Source: Pseudoalteromonas sp. T1lg88 (GTDB taxonomy: Bacteria > Pseudomonadota > Gammaproteobacteria > Enterobacterales > Alteromonadaceae). Taken from it: a DNA stretch of 64,000 nt. Made by a program: the position numbers and the translations under genes. The notes below the pieces were generated by a model. The model was not told where the DNA came from. It searched no databases and saw nothing but the letters and a program-made list of their open reading frames with translations. The stretch covers positions 1 to 64,000 of the forward strand of contig NZ_PQCF01000023.1 in NCBI RefSeq assembly GCF_002964765.1. The letters are read 5' to 3'. This document shows, in pieces, positions 1 through 9,324 of the stretch. How positions within the stretch are numbered: position 1 is the first letter of the stretch; each line of letters opens with the position of its first letter.

Positions 1-117
1 TCATCTAGCGAACTAGAATCTGCTGTTAGAACTCAATCTGTACGAGTGCCCACACAGATGATTGCTTCATATTTTTAAAGAACGTTTCGAGTTGCTTTCG
101 CGTCTCGAGGGCTGTGC
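1..117 (-). ncRNA. Leader of an rRNA operon (16S lies off the left edge)
   Basis: On the minus strand this stretch carries a boxA-like antitermination signal (GTTCTTTAAAAAT at 71-83) followed by CTGTGTGGGCACTCG, which matches the known E. coli 16S leader arrangement. It follows two rRNA-type promoters, so the transcript runs towards coordinate 1 and the 16S gene should begin beyond the window. No mature rRNA is visible here. Confidence 0.8.
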
Positions 118-145
118 ATTCTACTCAACCCTGATTTGTTGTCAA
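118..145 (-). promoter_or_regulatory. rRNA operon promoter, proximal
   Basis: Minus-strand -35 TTGACA (140-145), 16-bp spacer, -10 TAGAAT (118-123), then a GC-rich discriminator GCACAGCCC. The 16-bp spacer and GC-rich discriminator are the usual marks of stringently controlled rRNA promoters. An AT-rich stretch at 146-190 could act as an UP element. Confidence 0.8.
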
Positions 146-252
146 CACTTAATTTTGAGAAAGTTTAAAGTTTCTAAACTTAAGTTTTATTTGACTCCCT
201 GAGCCGCTAGCGCCTCGCTATGCGTTGCTGCCTGCCGTCTCAGTGGGGTCGC

Positions 253-280
253 ATTATAGGGAGATTCGATTTCGACGCAA
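253..280 (-). promoter_or_regulatory. rRNA operon promoter, distal
   Basis: Minus-strand -35 TTGCGT (275-280), 16-bp spacer, -10 TATAAT (253-258) and discriminator GCGACCCC. AT-rich sequence at about 285-330 is a likely UP element. It lies 135 bp upstream of the second promoter, giving the tandem P1/P2 layout known for E. coli rrn operons. Confidence 0.75.
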
Positions 281-468
281 CCCCTTTTTTAAAGAAAATT
301 GCCAAAAATGGATCGTTTGCGCAAAAAAGAAACTAAAACCGATGTATTTAACGGTTAAAGATCTGTTTTAGATCTATTTGGTTACATTTAGCTTGTTTTA
401 TATAGAGAAAGGAGTAGCCAAATAGCTATATATAGAAGAGGGAAACGTTTTATTTTGGCCATATAAAG

Positions 469-496
469 AAAAAGCCGAGCATAAGCTCGGCTTTTT
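469..496 (-). terminator. Terminator of the alpha operon, after rplQ
   Basis: Inverted repeat AAAAAGCCGAGC / GCTCGGCTTTTT with an ATAA loop and T-runs on both strands. It sits 15 bp beyond the rplQ stop codon and before the rRNA promoters, so it separates the ribosomal protein transcript from rrn. Confidence 0.9.
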
Positions 497-511
497 GTGT
501 CTTTTTAAGAC

Positions 512-913
512 TTACTCTGCAGACTGCGCGTCTTCTTGAACTTCTTCAGTCGCAACTGGGCGATCTACTAGTTCAATGTAAGCCATTGGTGCATTGTCGC
601 CAGCACGGAAACCACACTTCAAAATACGAGTGTAGCCACCAGGACGGCTTTCGTAGCGAGGACCAATCTCGCTGAACAACTTACCAACAACTTCTTTATC
701 ACGCGTGCGAGCAAACGCTAAACGGCGGTTTGCAACGCTATCAGTCTTAGCCAGTGTGATTAAAGGTTCAATTACACGGCGCAGCTCTTTCGCTTTAGGC
801 AATGTTGTTTTGATGATTTCGTGCTTCACCAAAGAACCAGCCATATTGCTGAACATCGCTTTGCGATGGCTGCTGTTACGGTTTAATTGACGACCACTCT
901 TACGATGGCGCAT
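512..913 (-). CDS. rplQ: 50S ribosomal protein L17
   Basis: The 133-residue protein begins [20 protein letters not shown], the L17 signature, and has an acidic C-terminal tail. L17 is a large-subunit protein near the exit-tunnel region. It is the last gene of the alpha operon, 40 bp after rpoA, and is followed at once by an intrinsic terminator. Length and position match E. coli; nothing unusual is seen. Confidence 0.98.
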   Translation of the reverse strand: MRHRKSGRQLNRNSSHRKAMFSNMAGSLVKHEIIKTTLPKAKELRRVIEPLITLAKTDSVANRRLAFARTRDKEVVGKLFSEIGPRYESRPGGYTRILKCGFRAGDNAPMAYIELVDRPVATEEVQEDAQSAE

Positions 914-953
914 GACCCTATCCTTCTAACTAAACTAAATATAGTGATCTAGA

Positions 954-1940
954 TTACTCAGCTAGGCTTGCTGGCGGCCAGTTTTCTAGGCGCATGCCCA
1001 GAGAAAGACCACGTGATGCAAGCACGTCTTTGATCTCAGTTAGAGACTTCTTACCTAAGTTAGGTGTCTTAAGAAGCTCAACTTCGGTACGCTGTACTAA
1101 ATCACCGATATATTGAATTTGCTCGGCTTTCAAGCAGTTTGCTGAACGAACTGTTAGTTCAAGATCATCAACTGGACGAAGCAGAATAGGATCGAATTCT
1201 GGCTTCTCTTCTTTCTCTTCTGGCTCAGAAACATCACGTAAGTCTACGAATGCTTCTAATTGCTCAGCAAGAATAGTTGACGCACGGCGGATCGCTTCTT
1301 CAGGATCTAAAGTGCCGTTCGTTTCCATATCAATGATTAGCTTGTCTAAGTCAGTACGTTGTTCAACACGTGCTGATTCAACCGAGTACGCAATACGCTC
1401 AACCGGACTGAATGATGCATCAAGCAACAGACGGCCGATTGGACGCTCATCGTCTTCAGAGGATACGCGGCTAGACGCTGGTACATAACCACGACCACGC
1501 TCAACACGAATACGCATGCTGATCTCGCTATTATTTGTCGTTAGGTGACAAATTACGTGATCAGGGTTAGCGATTGTTACGTCGCCATCGTGCTGAATAT
1601 CTGCCGCAGTCACAGGGCCTACACCAGATTTAGTCAGGGTCAGAAAAACTTCATCTTTGCCTTCGATATTTACCGCCAACCCTTTCAGGTTTAGCAGGAT
1701 TTCAATGATGTCTTCTTGTACGCCTTCTTTCGCGCTGTACTCATGTAAAACGCCATCAATTTCTACCTCAGTAACTGCACATCCAGGCATAGATGACAAC
1801 AGAATACGACGTAGTGCGTTTCCTAGAGTGTGACCAAAACCACGCTCAAGCGGCTCAAGAACCACTTTTGAACGAGTCGGGTTGATAGCGTCGATATCGA
1901 CTAACCTTGGTTTTAGGAATTCGGTTACAGAACCCTGCAT
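954..1940 (-). CDS. rpoA: RNA polymerase alpha subunit
   Basis: The 328-residue protein has the alpha N-terminal assembly domain (about 1-235, with the [19 protein letters not shown] motif), an acidic linker rich in E/K near 240-250, and the C-terminal helix-hairpin-helix domain (about 250-328) that contacts UP elements and activators. It assembles the core polymerase as a dimer. It sits between rpsD and rplQ as in other gammaproteobacteria, and its length is normal. Confidence 0.99.
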   Translation of the reverse strand: MQGSVTEFLKPRLVDIDAINPTRSKVVLEPLERGFGHTLGNALRRILLSSMPGCAVTEVEIDGVLHEYSAKEGVQEDIIEILLNLKGLAVNIEGKDEVFLTLTKSGVGPVTAADIQHDGDVTIANPDHVICHLTTNNSEISMRIRVERGRGYVPASSRVSSEDDERPIGRLLLDASFSPVERIAYSVESARVEQRTDLDKLIIDMETNGTLDPEEAIRRASTILAEQLEAFVDLRDVSEPEEKEEKPEFDPILLRPVDDLELTVRSANCLKAEQIQYIGDLVQRTEVELLKTPNLGKKSLTEIKDVLASRGLSLGMRLENWPPASLAE

Positions 1941-1964
1941 TTTATCCTCTCTTAACTCTTAACT

Positions 1965-2585
1965 TTACTTCGAGTAAAGTTCGACGATTAGTTGTTCGTT
2001 AATGTCCGCAGACAGATCAGAACGCTCAGGTAGGCGCTTGAAAGTACCTTCCATTTTCTTACCGTCAACTTCAACCCAAGTTGGCTTTTCACGTTGCTCA
2101 GCCAATTCTAGAGCTGCTACGATACGCGCTTGTTTCTTAGACTTCTCACGGATTTCTACCTGGTCTTCAGGAGAAACGTTGAAAGAAGGAATGTTAACAA
2201 CACGACCATTAACCATAACCGCTTTGTGGCTTACTAGCTGACGTGCTTCAGCACGTGTGCTTGCAAAACCCATGCGATATACAACATTGTCTAGACGTTG
2301 CTCTAGAAGCTGAAGTAGGTTTTCACCTGTGTTGCCTTTAAGGCGAGCAGCTTCTTTGTAGTAGTTACGGAATTGCTTCTCAAGGATGCCGTACATACGA
2401 CGAACCTTTTGCTTTTCACGTAGCTGTAGACCGTAGTCAGATAGACGACCTTTACGGGCGCCGTGCTGACCAGGTGCGTTCTCTAGCTTACACTTAGAGT
2501 CGATAGCTCGTACGCCGCTCTTAAGGAACAGGTCAGTACCTTCACGACGACTTAGCTTGAGCTTAGGGCCCAAATATCTTGCCAT
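1965..2585 (-). CDS. rpsD: 30S ribosomal protein S4
   Basis: The 206-residue protein begins [20 protein letters not shown] and contains an S4 RNA-binding domain at about 94-155. It is a primary 16S rRNA binder that nucleates 30S assembly. In E. coli it also represses its own operon by binding the leader in front of rpsM, and a matching leader is present here at about 3364-3436. It lies 21 bp after rpsK and 24 bp before rpoA. Confidence 0.99.
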   Translation of the reverse strand: MARYLGPKLKLSRREGTDLFLKSGVRAIDSKCKLENAPGQHGARKGRLSDYGLQLREKQKVRRMYGILEKQFRNYYKEAARLKGNTGENLLQLLEQRLDNVVYRMGFASTRAEARQLVSHKAVMVNGRVVNIPSFNVSPEDQVEIREKSKKQARIVAALELAEQREKPTWVEVDGKKMEGTFKRLPERSDLSADINEQLIVELYSK

Positions 2586-2606
2586 GTTCTTTCTCCTAAC
2601 CTATTG

Positions 2607-2993
2607 TTATACGCGACGTTTCTTCGGTGGACGACAACCGTTATGAGGGATTGGCGTCACGTCAGTGATGTTGGTGATACGGAAACCAGCAGCGTTCAAT
2701 GCACGTACAGCAGACTCACGGCCTGGACCTGGACCTTTAATGAAAACTTCTAGGTTCTTTAAACCGTATTCTTGAGCAGCAGTACCTGCACGCTCTGCAG
2801 CTACCTGAGCAGCGAATGGAGTAGATTTACGTGAACCACGGAAACCTGAACCACCGGCAGTTGCCCATGATAGTGCATTACCTTGACGGTCTGTAATAGT
2901 AACAATAGTGTTGTTGAAAGAAGCATGAACGTGAGCCATACCATCAGCAACTTGCTTTTTTACCTTCTTACGACGAATTGGTGCTTTAGCCAT
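2607..2993 (-). CDS. rpsK: 30S ribosomal protein S11
   Basis: The 128-residue protein has the conserved core [13 protein letters not shown] and the C-terminal motif [13 protein letters not shown]11 forms part of the 30S platform near the mRNA exit site. It is the second gene of the alpha operon, 13 bp after rpsM, with a good ribosome-binding site (AAGGTGG). Length is as expected for the family. Confidence 0.99.
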   Translation of the reverse strand: MAKAPIRRKKVKKQVADGMAHVHASFNNTIVTITDRQGNALSWATAGGSGFRGSRKSTPFAAQVAAERAGTAAQEYGLKNLEVFIKGPGPGRESAVRALNAAGFRITNITDVTPIPHNGCRPPKKRRV

Positions 2994-3006
2994 AACTTAC
3001 CCCACC

Positions 3007-3363
3007 TTATTTCTTGATAGGCTTGCGAGGACCCTTACGAGTACGCGCGTTAGTCTTAGTACGCTGACCACGAAGTGGAAGCGAACGACGGTGACGTAAG
3101 CCACGGAAGCAACCAAGGTCCATAAGACGCTTGATGTTCAAAGTAACTTCACGACGAAGATCACCTTCAACAGTGTACTTGCCAACTTCTTCACGAAGTA
3201 CGTCAAGTGTTTCGTCTGAAAGTTCACCGATTTTTGTGGTTTCGGCGATACCAGTCGCAGCTAAGATCGCCTTAGCGCGAGTTTTACCTACACCATAAAT
3301 TGCTGTTAAACCAATAACTGCATGCTTATGGTCAGGAACGTTAATGCCAGCTATACGGGCCAC
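3007..3363 (-). CDS. rpsM: 30S ribosomal protein S13 (GTG start)
   Basis: The protein is 118 residues, beginning (M)[19 protein letters not shown] chose the GTG at 3363 over an in-frame ATG two codons upstream. The ribosome-binding site AGGAG lies 8 nt before the GTG but directly abuts the ATG, and E. coli rpsM also uses GTG. S13 contacts the 50S subunit across bridge B1. It is the first gene of the alpha operon and the point at which S4 represses translation. Confidence 0.97.
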   Translation of the reverse strand: MARIAGINVPDHKHAVIGLTAIYGVGKTRAKAILAATGIAETTKIGELSDETLDVLREEVGKYTVEGDLRREVTLNIKRLMDLGCFRGLRHRRSLPLRGQRTKTNARTRKGPRKPIKK

Positions 3364-3436
3364 TAACACATCTCCTATTTTAAAGTTTGGTAATCATCTT
3401 CTTGAAAAGCCCGTAAGGATACTCAAGCGATAACCA
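3364..3436 (-). promoter_or_regulatory. Alpha-operon leader, S4-repressed translational operator
   Basis: The minus-strand sequence between the upstream terminator and the rpsM start reads TTGAGTATCC...ACGGGCTTTTCA...AGGAG. These blocks match the E. coli alpha-operon mRNA leader, where S4 binds a pseudoknot covering the ribosome-binding site and traps the 30S subunit. The conserved blocks are seen directly; S4 binding here is inferred. Confidence 0.75.
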
Positions 3437-3445
3437 AACCAATAT

Positions 3446-3478
3446 TAAAAACACAGGCCGAGTAGGATACTCAGCCTG
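3446..3478 (-). terminator. Terminator between rpmJ and rpsM (end of spc operon)
   Basis: Minus-strand stem CAGGCTGAGT / ACTCGGCCTG (10 pairs, one G-U), 5-nt loop, then TGTTTTTAAT. It marks the spc/alpha boundary. Its loop-side bases abut the S4-regulated leader, so partial read-through into alpha is possible. Confidence 0.85.
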
Positions 3479-3491
3479 CATGACTGTTTAA

Positions 3492-3605
3492 TTAGCCTTG
3501 CCTTTGCTTGTGCTTAGGCTCACTGCAGATCACGCGTACTACACCAGCACGCTTGATTACTTTGCAGTTACGGCAGATTTTCTTAACGGAAGCACGTACT
3601 TTCAT
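3492..3605 (-). CDS. rpmJ: 50S ribosomal protein L36
   Basis: This 37-residue basic protein begins [20 protein letters not shown] and has the zinc ligands C11, C14, C27 and H32 of the zinc-binding (C+) form. It is one residue shorter than the 38-residue E. coli protein just after the third cysteine. It lies 21 bp after secY, the usual place at the end of the spc operon, and is followed by a terminator. Confidence 0.97.
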   Translation of the reverse strand: MKVRASVKKICRNCKVIKRAGVVRVICSEPKHKQRQG

Positions 3606-3626
3606 TACTCAACTCCGTAACAGACC

Positions 3627-4955
3627 TTAGCGGCCGTAGCCTTTAAGGTTCGCTTTTTTCAGCACAGAATCATACTGATGTGACATCAGATGGGTCTGTA
3701 CTTGTGCCATAAAGTCCATGATCACAACAACGATAATCAAAATTGATGTACCGCCGAAGTAGAATGGCGTTTGCCATGCCATGGTCATAAACTCGGGCAC
3801 CAGACAGATAAAGGTAATATACAAGGCACCTGCCAATGTCAGGCGTGTCATTACTTTATCAATGTATTTCGATGTCTGCTCACCTGGACGAATACCTGGA
3901 ATAAATGCACCAGATTTTTTCAGGTTATCTGCAGTTTCACGCGGGTTGAACACCAACGCAGTATAGAAAAAGCAGAAAAAGATAATAGCCGCTGCCAAGA
4001 CCATCGCATACAGAGGCTGACCTGGGGTCAACGCTGTTGAGATAGCTTGTAACACGTCAGCTACAGGACCTTCACCCTGGCCGAACCAGCTTGCAATTGT
4101 ACCAGGGAACAGAATGATACTACTAGCAAAGATTGGTGGAATAACCCCAGCCATATTCACTTTTAACGGCAAGTGTGTGCTTTGAGCAGCGTACACCTGA
4201 CGACCTTGTTGGCGCTTCGCGTAGTTAACAACGATACGACGTTGACCACGTTCAAAGAAAACCACCAAGTAAGTAACGGCAAATACGATTACCGCAATCA
4301 ATACCAGTACCAAAATGTTCAATTCACCTTGGCGCGCCATTTCGGCTGTCGAACCAATAGCAGACGGCAGGTTAGCTACGATACCAACAAAAATCAGCAC
4401 TGAGATACCGTTACCGATACCACGTTCTGTAATTTGTTCGCCCAACCACATGAGGAACATACAGCCGGTTACTAAGCTCACCACAGCGGTGAAATAGAAA
4501 CCAAAGCCAGGGTTAACAACTAACCCTTCCATCATGTTCGGTAAGCCAGTAGCAATACCGATTGATTGGAATGTAGCAAGCACGAGCGTACCATAACGCG
4601 TGTACTGGCTAATTTTCTTACGCCCAGCCTCACCCTCTTTTTTCAGCTCTATCATCGCAGGATGTATATGCGTTAATAGTTGCATGATAATCGAGGCCGA
4701 GATGTACGGCATAATACCCAGTGCAAGCACTGAAGCACGCTCAAGCGCACCACCACTGAACATGTTGAACATCTCAACAATGGTGCCCTTTTGTTGCTCG
4801 AAGAATTCGGCAAGTACAGCGGCGTCAATCCCAGGGATCGGCACGAATGAACCTAGACGGTAAATGATGATAGCTCCGAGAACAAATAGTAAACGACGCT
4901 TCAACTCCGCAAGCCCACTTTGTGCACTTTGCATATTTTGACCTGGTTTAGCCAT
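3627..4955 (-). CDS. secY: Protein translocase subunit SecY
   Basis: The 442-residue integral membrane protein has ten predicted membrane spans and the plug-region motif near [17 protein letters not shown]. SecY is the channel of the SecYEG translocon, which exports unfolded proteins and inserts membrane proteins. It lies 11 bp after rplO and before rpmJ, the standard spc-operon position. Length matches the 443-residue E. coli protein. Confidence 0.99.
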   Translation of the reverse strand: MAKPGQNMQSAQSGLAELKRRLLFVLGAIIIYRLGSFVPIPGIDAAVLAEFFEQQKGTIVEMFNMFSGGALERASVLALGIMPYISASIIMQLLTHIHPAMIELKKEGEAGRKKISQYTRYGTLVLATFQSIGIATGLPNMMEGLVVNPGFGFYFTAVVSLVTGCMFLMWLGEQITERGIGNGISVLIFVGIVANLPSAIGSTAEMARQGELNILVLVLIAVIVFAVTYLVVFFERGQRRIVVNYAKRQQGRQVYAAQSTHLPLKVNMAGVIPPIFASSIILFPGTIASWFGQGEGPVADVLQAISTALTPGQPLYAMVLAAAIIFFCFFYTALVFNPRETADNLKKSGAFIPGIRPGEQTSKYIDKVMTRLTLAGALYITFICLVPEFMTMAWQTPFYFGGTSILIIVVVIMDFMAQVQTHLMSHQYDSVLKKANLKGYGR

Positions 4956-4966
4956 AAAGTACTTCC

Positions 4967-5401
4967 TTACTCTTCTACCTTGCCTCCGGCAGCTTCAATC
5001 GCCGCACGAGCACCTTGAGTCACTTTAAGACCTTTAACGGTAACCGCGCGAGAAACTTCGCCAGATTTAACTACTTTAACGAACTGGATGTTCTTCTTAA
5101 CCAGACCAGCTGCTTGTAACGCGTTTAGATCTACCACATCGCCTTCAACTTTAGCGATTTCGAATAGATTTACTTCAGTAGACGCAAGCGACTTACGTGA
5201 AGTGAAACCAAACTTAGGTAGACGACGTTGCATAGGCATTTGACCGCCTTCAAAACCAACGCGTACTTTACCGCCTGAACGTGATTTCTGACCTTTGTGA
5301 CCACGGCCACCAGTTTTACCTAGACCAGAACCAATACCACGACCAAGACGTTTCTTAGGTGTTTTAGAACCCGCAGCAGGAGAAAGTGTATTCAAGTTCA
5401 T
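4967..5401 (-). CDS. rplO: 50S ribosomal protein L15
   Basis: The protein is 144 residues beginning [21 protein letters not shown] longer reading frame starts five codons upstream, but that ATG lies inside rpmD, and the family normally starts at the M used here. The start is preceded by GAGGGG at the end of rpmD. The Gly/Arg/Lys-rich N-terminal half is typical of L15, a late-assembly 23S rRNA binder. Confidence 0.97.
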   Translation of the reverse strand: MNLNTLSPAAGSKTPKKRLGRGIGSGLGKTGGRGHKGQKSRSGGKVRVGFEGGQMPMQRRLPKFGFTSRKSLASTEVNLFEIAKVEGDVVDLNALQAAGLVKKNIQFVKVVKSGEVSRAVTVKGLKVTQGARAAIEAAGGKVEE

Positions 5402-5405
5402 CGAA

Positions 5406-5585
5406 TTACCCCTCAACCTTAACCATGTAAGAAACTTGGTTGATCATACCACGTACTGAAGGCGTATCTTCTAGCTCTACAGTGTGGTTGATACGACGTA
5501 AACCAAGGCCACGTAATGTAGCTTTATGCTTCGGTAAACGACCGATAGAGCTACGTACTTGAGTTACTTTTACTGTGTTTGCCAT
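5406..5585 (-). CDS. rpmD: 50S ribosomal protein L30
   Basis: This 59-residue protein begins [20 protein letters not shown] and ends SYMVKVEG, a clear L30. It was found by translating the gap between rpsE and rplO. Its stop lies 4 bp before the rplO ATG, so the two are likely translationally coupled. It starts 6 bp after the rpsE stop. L30 binds 5S/23S rRNA at the central protuberance. Confidence 0.97.
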   Translation of the reverse strand: MANTVKVTQVRSSIGRLPKHKATLRGLGLRRINHTVELEDTPSVRGMINQVSYMVKVEG

Positions 5586-5591
5586 GGTGTC

Positions 5592-6098
5592 TTACCCCAA
5601 AATCTCTTCAACGTTAAGACCACGTTTCGCAGCAATTGCTTCTGGAGATTTCATGTTCTCAAGAGCAGAAATTGTTGCGCGAACAACGTTGATCGGGTTA
5701 GTCGAACCGTAAGCCTTTGATAATACGTTCTGTACACCAGCTACTTCTAGTACTGCACGCATCGCACCACCGGCGATGATACCTGTACCTTCAGATGCAG
5801 GCTGCATGTACACTTTAGAACCAGCGTGACGACCCTTGATAGGGTGCTGAAGTGTATTACCTTTAAGGTCTACGTTGATCATGTTGCGACGTGCTTTTTC
5901 CATTGCTTTTTGAATAGCAGCAGGAACTTCACGTGCTTTACCATAACCAAAACCTACTTTACCTGCGCCGTCACCAACTACTGTTAGTGCAGTGAAGCTA
6001 AAGATACGACCACCTTTAACCACTTTAGACACACGGTTTACCGCGATTAGCTTTTCAGCCAAATCAGGCTGTTGTTGCTTTGCTTCTACGTTAGCCAT
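5592..6098 (-). CDS. rpsE: 30S ribosomal protein S5
   Basis: The 168-residue protein has the dsRNA-binding N-terminal domain ([16 protein letters not shown]...) and the C-terminal S5 domain. S5 takes part in translational accuracy and mRNA helicase activity at the entry channel. It lies 9 bp after rplR in the spc operon. Length is normal for gammaproteobacteria. Confidence 0.99.
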   Translation of the reverse strand: MANVEAKQQQPDLAEKLIAVNRVSKVVKGGRIFSFTALTVVGDGAGKVGFGYGKAREVPAAIQKAMEKARRNMINVDLKGNTLQHPIKGRHAGSKVYMQPASEGTGIIAGGAMRAVLEVAGVQNVLSKAYGSTNPINVVRATISALENMKSPEAIAAKRGLNVEEILG

Positions 6099-6107
6099 TG
6101 TCTACTC

Positions 6108-6461
6108 CTAGAATTGCAAACCGGCTTCACGCGCTGCATCAGCAAGCGCCTTCACACGGCCGTGATATTTAAAGCCACTGCGGTCAAAAGCGATGCTTGC
6201 GCTAACGCCTTTTTCAGCCGCACGTTCAGCAACTGCTTTACCCACTGCTTGCGCAGCTTCGATGTTGCCTGTGCCTTTAACTGTTTCAGCAATTGCTTTT
6301 TCAACAGTAGAAGCAGCAGCCAGTACAGTACCCTCAGGGCTAATTACCTGAGCGTAAATGTGACGTGGCGTGCGGTGGATAACAAGACGAGTTTTGCCTT
6401 GTTCAATAAAATTTCTACGGGTGCGCTTAGCACGACGTAGACGAGCTGTTTTCTTATCCAT
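6108..6461 (-). CDS. rplR: 50S ribosomal protein L18
   Basis: The 117-residue protein begins [20 protein letters not shown] and ends with the conserved [20 protein letters not shown]18 binds 5S rRNA and brings it to the 50S central protuberance. It lies 9 bp after rplF and 9 bp before rpsE, inside the tightly packed spc operon. Confidence 0.99.
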   Translation of the reverse strand: MDKKTARLRRAKRTRRNFIEQGKTRLVIHRTPRHIYAQVISPEGTVLAAASTVEKAIAETVKGTGNIEAAQAVGKAVAERAAEKGVSASIAFDRSGFKYHGRVKALADAAREAGLQF

Positions 6462-6470
6462 CGTCTTACC

Positions 6471-7004
6471 TTACTTCTTCTTAGCCTCTTTACGACGCAC
6501 GTGTTCGTCAGCATAACGTACACCTTTACCTTTATAAGGCTCTGGCTCACGGTATGAACGAATGTTCGCAGCAGTTTGACCAACTAGCTGCTTGTCTGCG
6601 CCCTTAACAACGATCTCAGTTTGACTTGGAGCTTCAATAGTGACGCCCGCTGGGATCTCGAAGTTTACTGGGTGTGAGAAACCTAGAGTTAGATCTAGTA
6701 CGTTACCCTTTACCGCAGCACGGTAACCAACACCAACAAGTTGTAGCTTCTTCTCGTAACCGTCGTTTACACCAACAATCATGTTGTTGATAAGTGCACG
6801 AGCAGTACCAGCTTGAGCCCAAGCGTTAGCAACGCCTTCAACTGGGTTCGTTTTGATTACGTTCTCTTCGAATGAAACTTCAACAGCCTCGTGGATCGTA
6901 CGGCTAAGTTCGCCGTTCTTACCTTTAACTGTGATATCCTGGCCTTTTAGCGTGATTTCTACACCGGCAGGAACATTAATAGGTGCCTTTGCTATACGCG
7001 ACAT
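6471..7004 (-). CDS. rplF: 50S ribosomal protein L6
   Basis: The 177-residue protein starts [20 protein letters not shown] and has two repeated L6 domains, ending with [20 protein letters not shown]. It binds 23S rRNA near the elongation-factor site. Spc operon position between rpsH and rplR, length as in E. coli. Confidence 0.99.
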   Translation of the reverse strand: MSRIAKAPINVPAGVEITLKGQDITVKGKNGELSRTIHEAVEVSFEENVIKTNPVEGVANAWAQAGTARALINNMIVGVNDGYEKKLQLVGVGYRAAVKGNVLDLTLGFSHPVNFEIPAGVTIEAPSQTEIVVKGADKQLVGQTAANIRSYREPEPYKGKGVRYADEHVRRKEAKKK

Positions 7005-7016
7005 AGTCCCCTCCGA

Positions 7017-7409
7017 TTACGCTACAAAGCCAATGATTTCACCGCCAACGCCAGCACTACGTGCAGCACGGTCAGTCATTAGGCCTTTAGAAGTTGATAC
7101 GATAGCGATACCTAGACCACCCATTACCTTAGGTAATTCGTCACGCTTCTTATAGATGCGTAGACCAGGGCGACTAACACGCTGGATATTTTCGATTACA
7201 GCTTTGCCTTCGAAGTACTTAAGTTCGATAGCAAGCTCAGGCTTAGCACCTTCAGTTACAGAGTAACCAGATACATAACCTTCATCAGTTAGCACTTTAG
7301 CAACTGCTACTTTCAGCTTTGAAGATGGCATTGAAACAGAAACCTTCTTCGCAGTCTGGCCGTTACGGATACGTGTGAACAAATCCGCAATAGGATCTTG
7401 CAAGCTCAT
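7017..7409 (-). CDS. rpsH: 30S ribosomal protein S8
   Basis: The 130-residue protein begins [20 protein letters not shown], the S8 signature, and ends in [12 protein letters not shown]8 is a primary 16S rRNA binder. In E. coli it represses the spc operon by binding near the rplE start. The start region of rplE here keeps much of that sequence, so similar feedback is plausible but not demonstrated. Confidence 0.99.
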   Translation of the reverse strand: MSLQDPIADLFTRIRNGQTAKKVSVSMPSSKLKVAVAKVLTDEGYVSGYSVTEGAKPELAIELKYFEGKAVIENIQRVSRPGLRIYKKRDELPKVMGGLGIAIVSTSKGLMTDRAARSAGVGGEIIGFVA

Positions 7410-7430
7410 AGTCTTACTCCCGTGATTCTA

Positions 7431-7736
7431 TTACCAACTAGCCTTTTTAAGGCCAGGAACTTCACCGCGCATAGCAGCTTCGCGTAATTTGATACGGCTT
7501 AGGCCGAACTTGCGAAGGTAACCATGTGGGCGGCCCGTGATGTTACAACGATTACGTTGACGTGCAGGGCTAGAATCACGCGGTAGACTCTGAAGTTTCA
7601 GAACCGCGTCCCAACGCTCTTCATCTGATGTGTTAACATCGCTGATGATAGCTTTAAGTGCCGCACGCTTTTCAGCGTACTGTGCTACTAATTTAGTGCG
7701 CTTTGCTTCGCGCGCTTTCATTGAATTCTTTGCCAT
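7431..7736 (-). CDS. rpsN: 30S ribosomal protein S14, long zinc-free form
   Basis: The 101-residue protein begins [20 protein letters not shown] and has the [18 protein letters not shown] core. It is the long form and lacks the paired CxxC zinc motifs of the short S14, so it should be zinc-independent. It lies 10 bp after rplE in the standard spc position. Confidence 0.99.
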   Translation of the reverse strand: MAKNSMKAREAKRTKLVAQYAEKRAALKAIISDVNTSDEERWDAVLKLQSLPRDSSPARQRNRCNITGRPHGYLRKFGLSRIKLREAAMRGEVPGLKKASW

Positions 7737-7746
7737 AACCCTACCC

Positions 7747-8286
7747 TTATTTCTTGAATGGGAAGTTAAACGCTTCTAACAACGCACGGCCTTCATCATT
7801 CGTTTTCGCAGAAGTAGTGATAGTGATATCAAGACCACGAACGCGATCTACTTTATCATAATCAATTTCTGGGAAGATGATTTGCTCACGTACGCCCATG
7901 CTGTAGTTACCGCGACCGTCAAAAGACTTAGCGCTTACACCACGGAAATCGCGAATACGCGGGATAGCGATTGAAACCAAACGCTCAAAGAAGTCCCACA
8001 TACGCTCGCCACGTAGGGTTACTTTACAACCAATTGGGTAGCCTTCACGGATCTTAAAGCCTGCAACTGACTTGCGAGCTTTAGTGATTAGAGGCTTCTG
8101 ACCAGAGATTGCTTCTAGGTCCGCAACAGCGTTTTCTAGAATTTTCTTATCAGCTAGGGCTTCGCCCACACCCATGTTTAATGTGATCTTTTCGATCTGA
8201 GGGACTTGCATGACAGAGCTGTAACCAAACTTCTGTTGAAGTTCTGCTACTACTTTGTCTTTGTATACTTCATGCAGTTTCGCCAT
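7747..8286 (-). CDS. rplE: 50S ribosomal protein L5
   Basis: The 179-residue protein starts [20 protein letters not shown] and carries the [14 protein letters not shown] motif. L5 binds 5S rRNA and contacts P-site tRNA through bridge B1. Its first codons (GCGAAACTGCATGAAG) resemble the E. coli region bound by the repressor S8. It lies 15 bp after rplX. Confidence 0.99.
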   Translation of the reverse strand: MAKLHEVYKDKVVAELQQKFGYSSVMQVPQIEKITLNMGVGEALADKKILENAVADLEAISGQKPLITKARKSVAGFKIREGYPIGCKVTLRGERMWDFFERLVSIAIPRIRDFRGVSAKSFDGRGNYSMGVREQIIFPEIDYDKVDRVRGLDITITTSAKTNDEGRALLEAFNFPFKK

Positions 8287-8301
8287 CTTCTACTCCAACT
8301 A

Positions 8302-8616
8302 TTAAATAGTTTTACCAGTAGATTTGAAGATACGCACTTTCTTGCCATCTTCAAACTTGAAACCCACACGATCTGCTTTACCCGTTTCCGAGTTGTAGAT
8401 CGCAACGTTTGATACGTCGATAGACGCTTCTTTCTCAACAATACCGCCAGCTTGGTTCAACTGAGGAACAGGCTTTTGGTGCTTCTTGATAAGGTTTACG
8501 CCTTCAACAAATACTCGACCAGTTTCAGTTACAACTGAAAGCACTTTACCGCGCTTACCTTTGTCTTTACCGGCTAGTACGATTACTTCGTCATCACGAC
8601 GGATTTTTGCTGCCAT
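8302..8616 (-). CDS. rplX: 50S ribosomal protein L24
   Basis: The 104-residue protein starts [20 protein letters not shown] with a KOW motif in the first 35 residues. L24 is an assembly initiator for the 50S subunit. It lies 10 bp after rplN and 15 bp before rplE in the spc operon. Confidence 0.99.
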   Translation of the reverse strand: MAAKIRRDDEVIVLAGKDKGKRGKVLSVVTETGRVFVEGVNLIKKHQKPVPQLNQAGGIVEKEASIDVSNVAIYNSETGKADRVGFKFEDGKKVRIFKSTGKTI

Positions 8617-8626
8617 GATCGACTCC

Positions 8627-8995
8627 TTATAGTACTTCTGGTGCTAGTGAAACGATCTTCATGAACTTTTCAGTACGAAGTTCACGAGTCACAGGGCCGA
8701 AGATACGAGTTCCGATTGGCTGAAGGTTATCGTTAAGGATAACTGCAGCATTGCTATCGAAACGGATCAAAGAACCGTCTGGACGACGAACGCCTTTTTT
8801 GGTACGCACAACTACTGCGTTTTTAACATCACCTTTCTTCACTTTACCGCGAGGAATAGCTTCTTTAACAGAAACCTTAATGATGTCACCAACCGATGCG
8901 TAACGACGGTGTGAACCGCCAAGGACTTTAATACACTGCACTTTGCGAGCGCCGCTGTTATCAGCAACGTCCAGCTGAGTTTGCATTTGGATCAT
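8627..8995 (-). CDS. rplN: 50S ribosomal protein L14, first gene of the spc operon
   Basis: The 122-residue protein begins [20 protein letters not shown], a clear L14, which lies at the subunit interface. It is the first gene of the spc operon and has about 330 bp of non-coding DNA upstream. In most relatives rpsQ, the last gene of the S10 operon, would sit there. Here the next gene upstream is an AsmA-family gene, so the S10 operon must be elsewhere. Confidence 0.99.
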   Translation of the reverse strand: MIQMQTQLDVADNSGARKVQCIKVLGGSHRRYASVGDIIKVSVKEAIPRGKVKKGDVKNAVVVRTKKGVRRPDGSLIRFDSNAAVILNDNLQPIGTRIFGPVTRELRTEKFMKIVSLAPEVL

Positions 8996-9114
8996 TTTAG
9001 ATGCTCCGGTGTAGTTACAAACAGCCTAAATCTCTTTAAAAATTAAGGCATTAAATATTTTATCCGCTCAATAATCAGGCAACTTTTATGCTGTATGACT
9101 GCTGAGGGCGGGCA

Positions 9115-9123
9115 ATTGTATCA
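9115..9123 (-). promoter_or_regulatory. Likely spc operon promoter with an extended -10
   Basis: The minus strand reads TGATACAAT then TGCCCGCCC about 120 bp before rplN: an extended -10 (TGn plus TACAAT) and a GC-rich start region like the E. coli spc promoter. No good -35 is seen at the right distance, which fits an extended -10 promoter. Transcription start is inferred, not shown. Confidence 0.5.
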
Positions 9124-9269
9124 GTAATGGCGCGCAAAAGGTAGGCTAATTTTTAATTAATTTCCCGACCAAGGGGCTGTATCTACACGCATATTCGCCT
9201 GCGATAAATGCCCTTAAGCTGGCCTTTTCCCCTACCAGTCATTCAATTGCCCCAAGGTTCAATTGCTTA

Positions 9270-9300
9270 CAAAACAAACAGGGCGCATAAAGCGCCCTGT
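9270..9300 (-). terminator. Terminator after the AsmA-family gene
   Basis: Minus-strand stem ACAGGGCGC / GCGCCCTGT with a 5-nt loop, followed by TTGTTTTGT. It is 25 bp beyond the AsmA stop codon and isolates that gene from the spc promoter downstream. Confidence 0.85.
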
Positions 9301-9324
9301 TGCTAAATTTCTATATGGGGTCAA

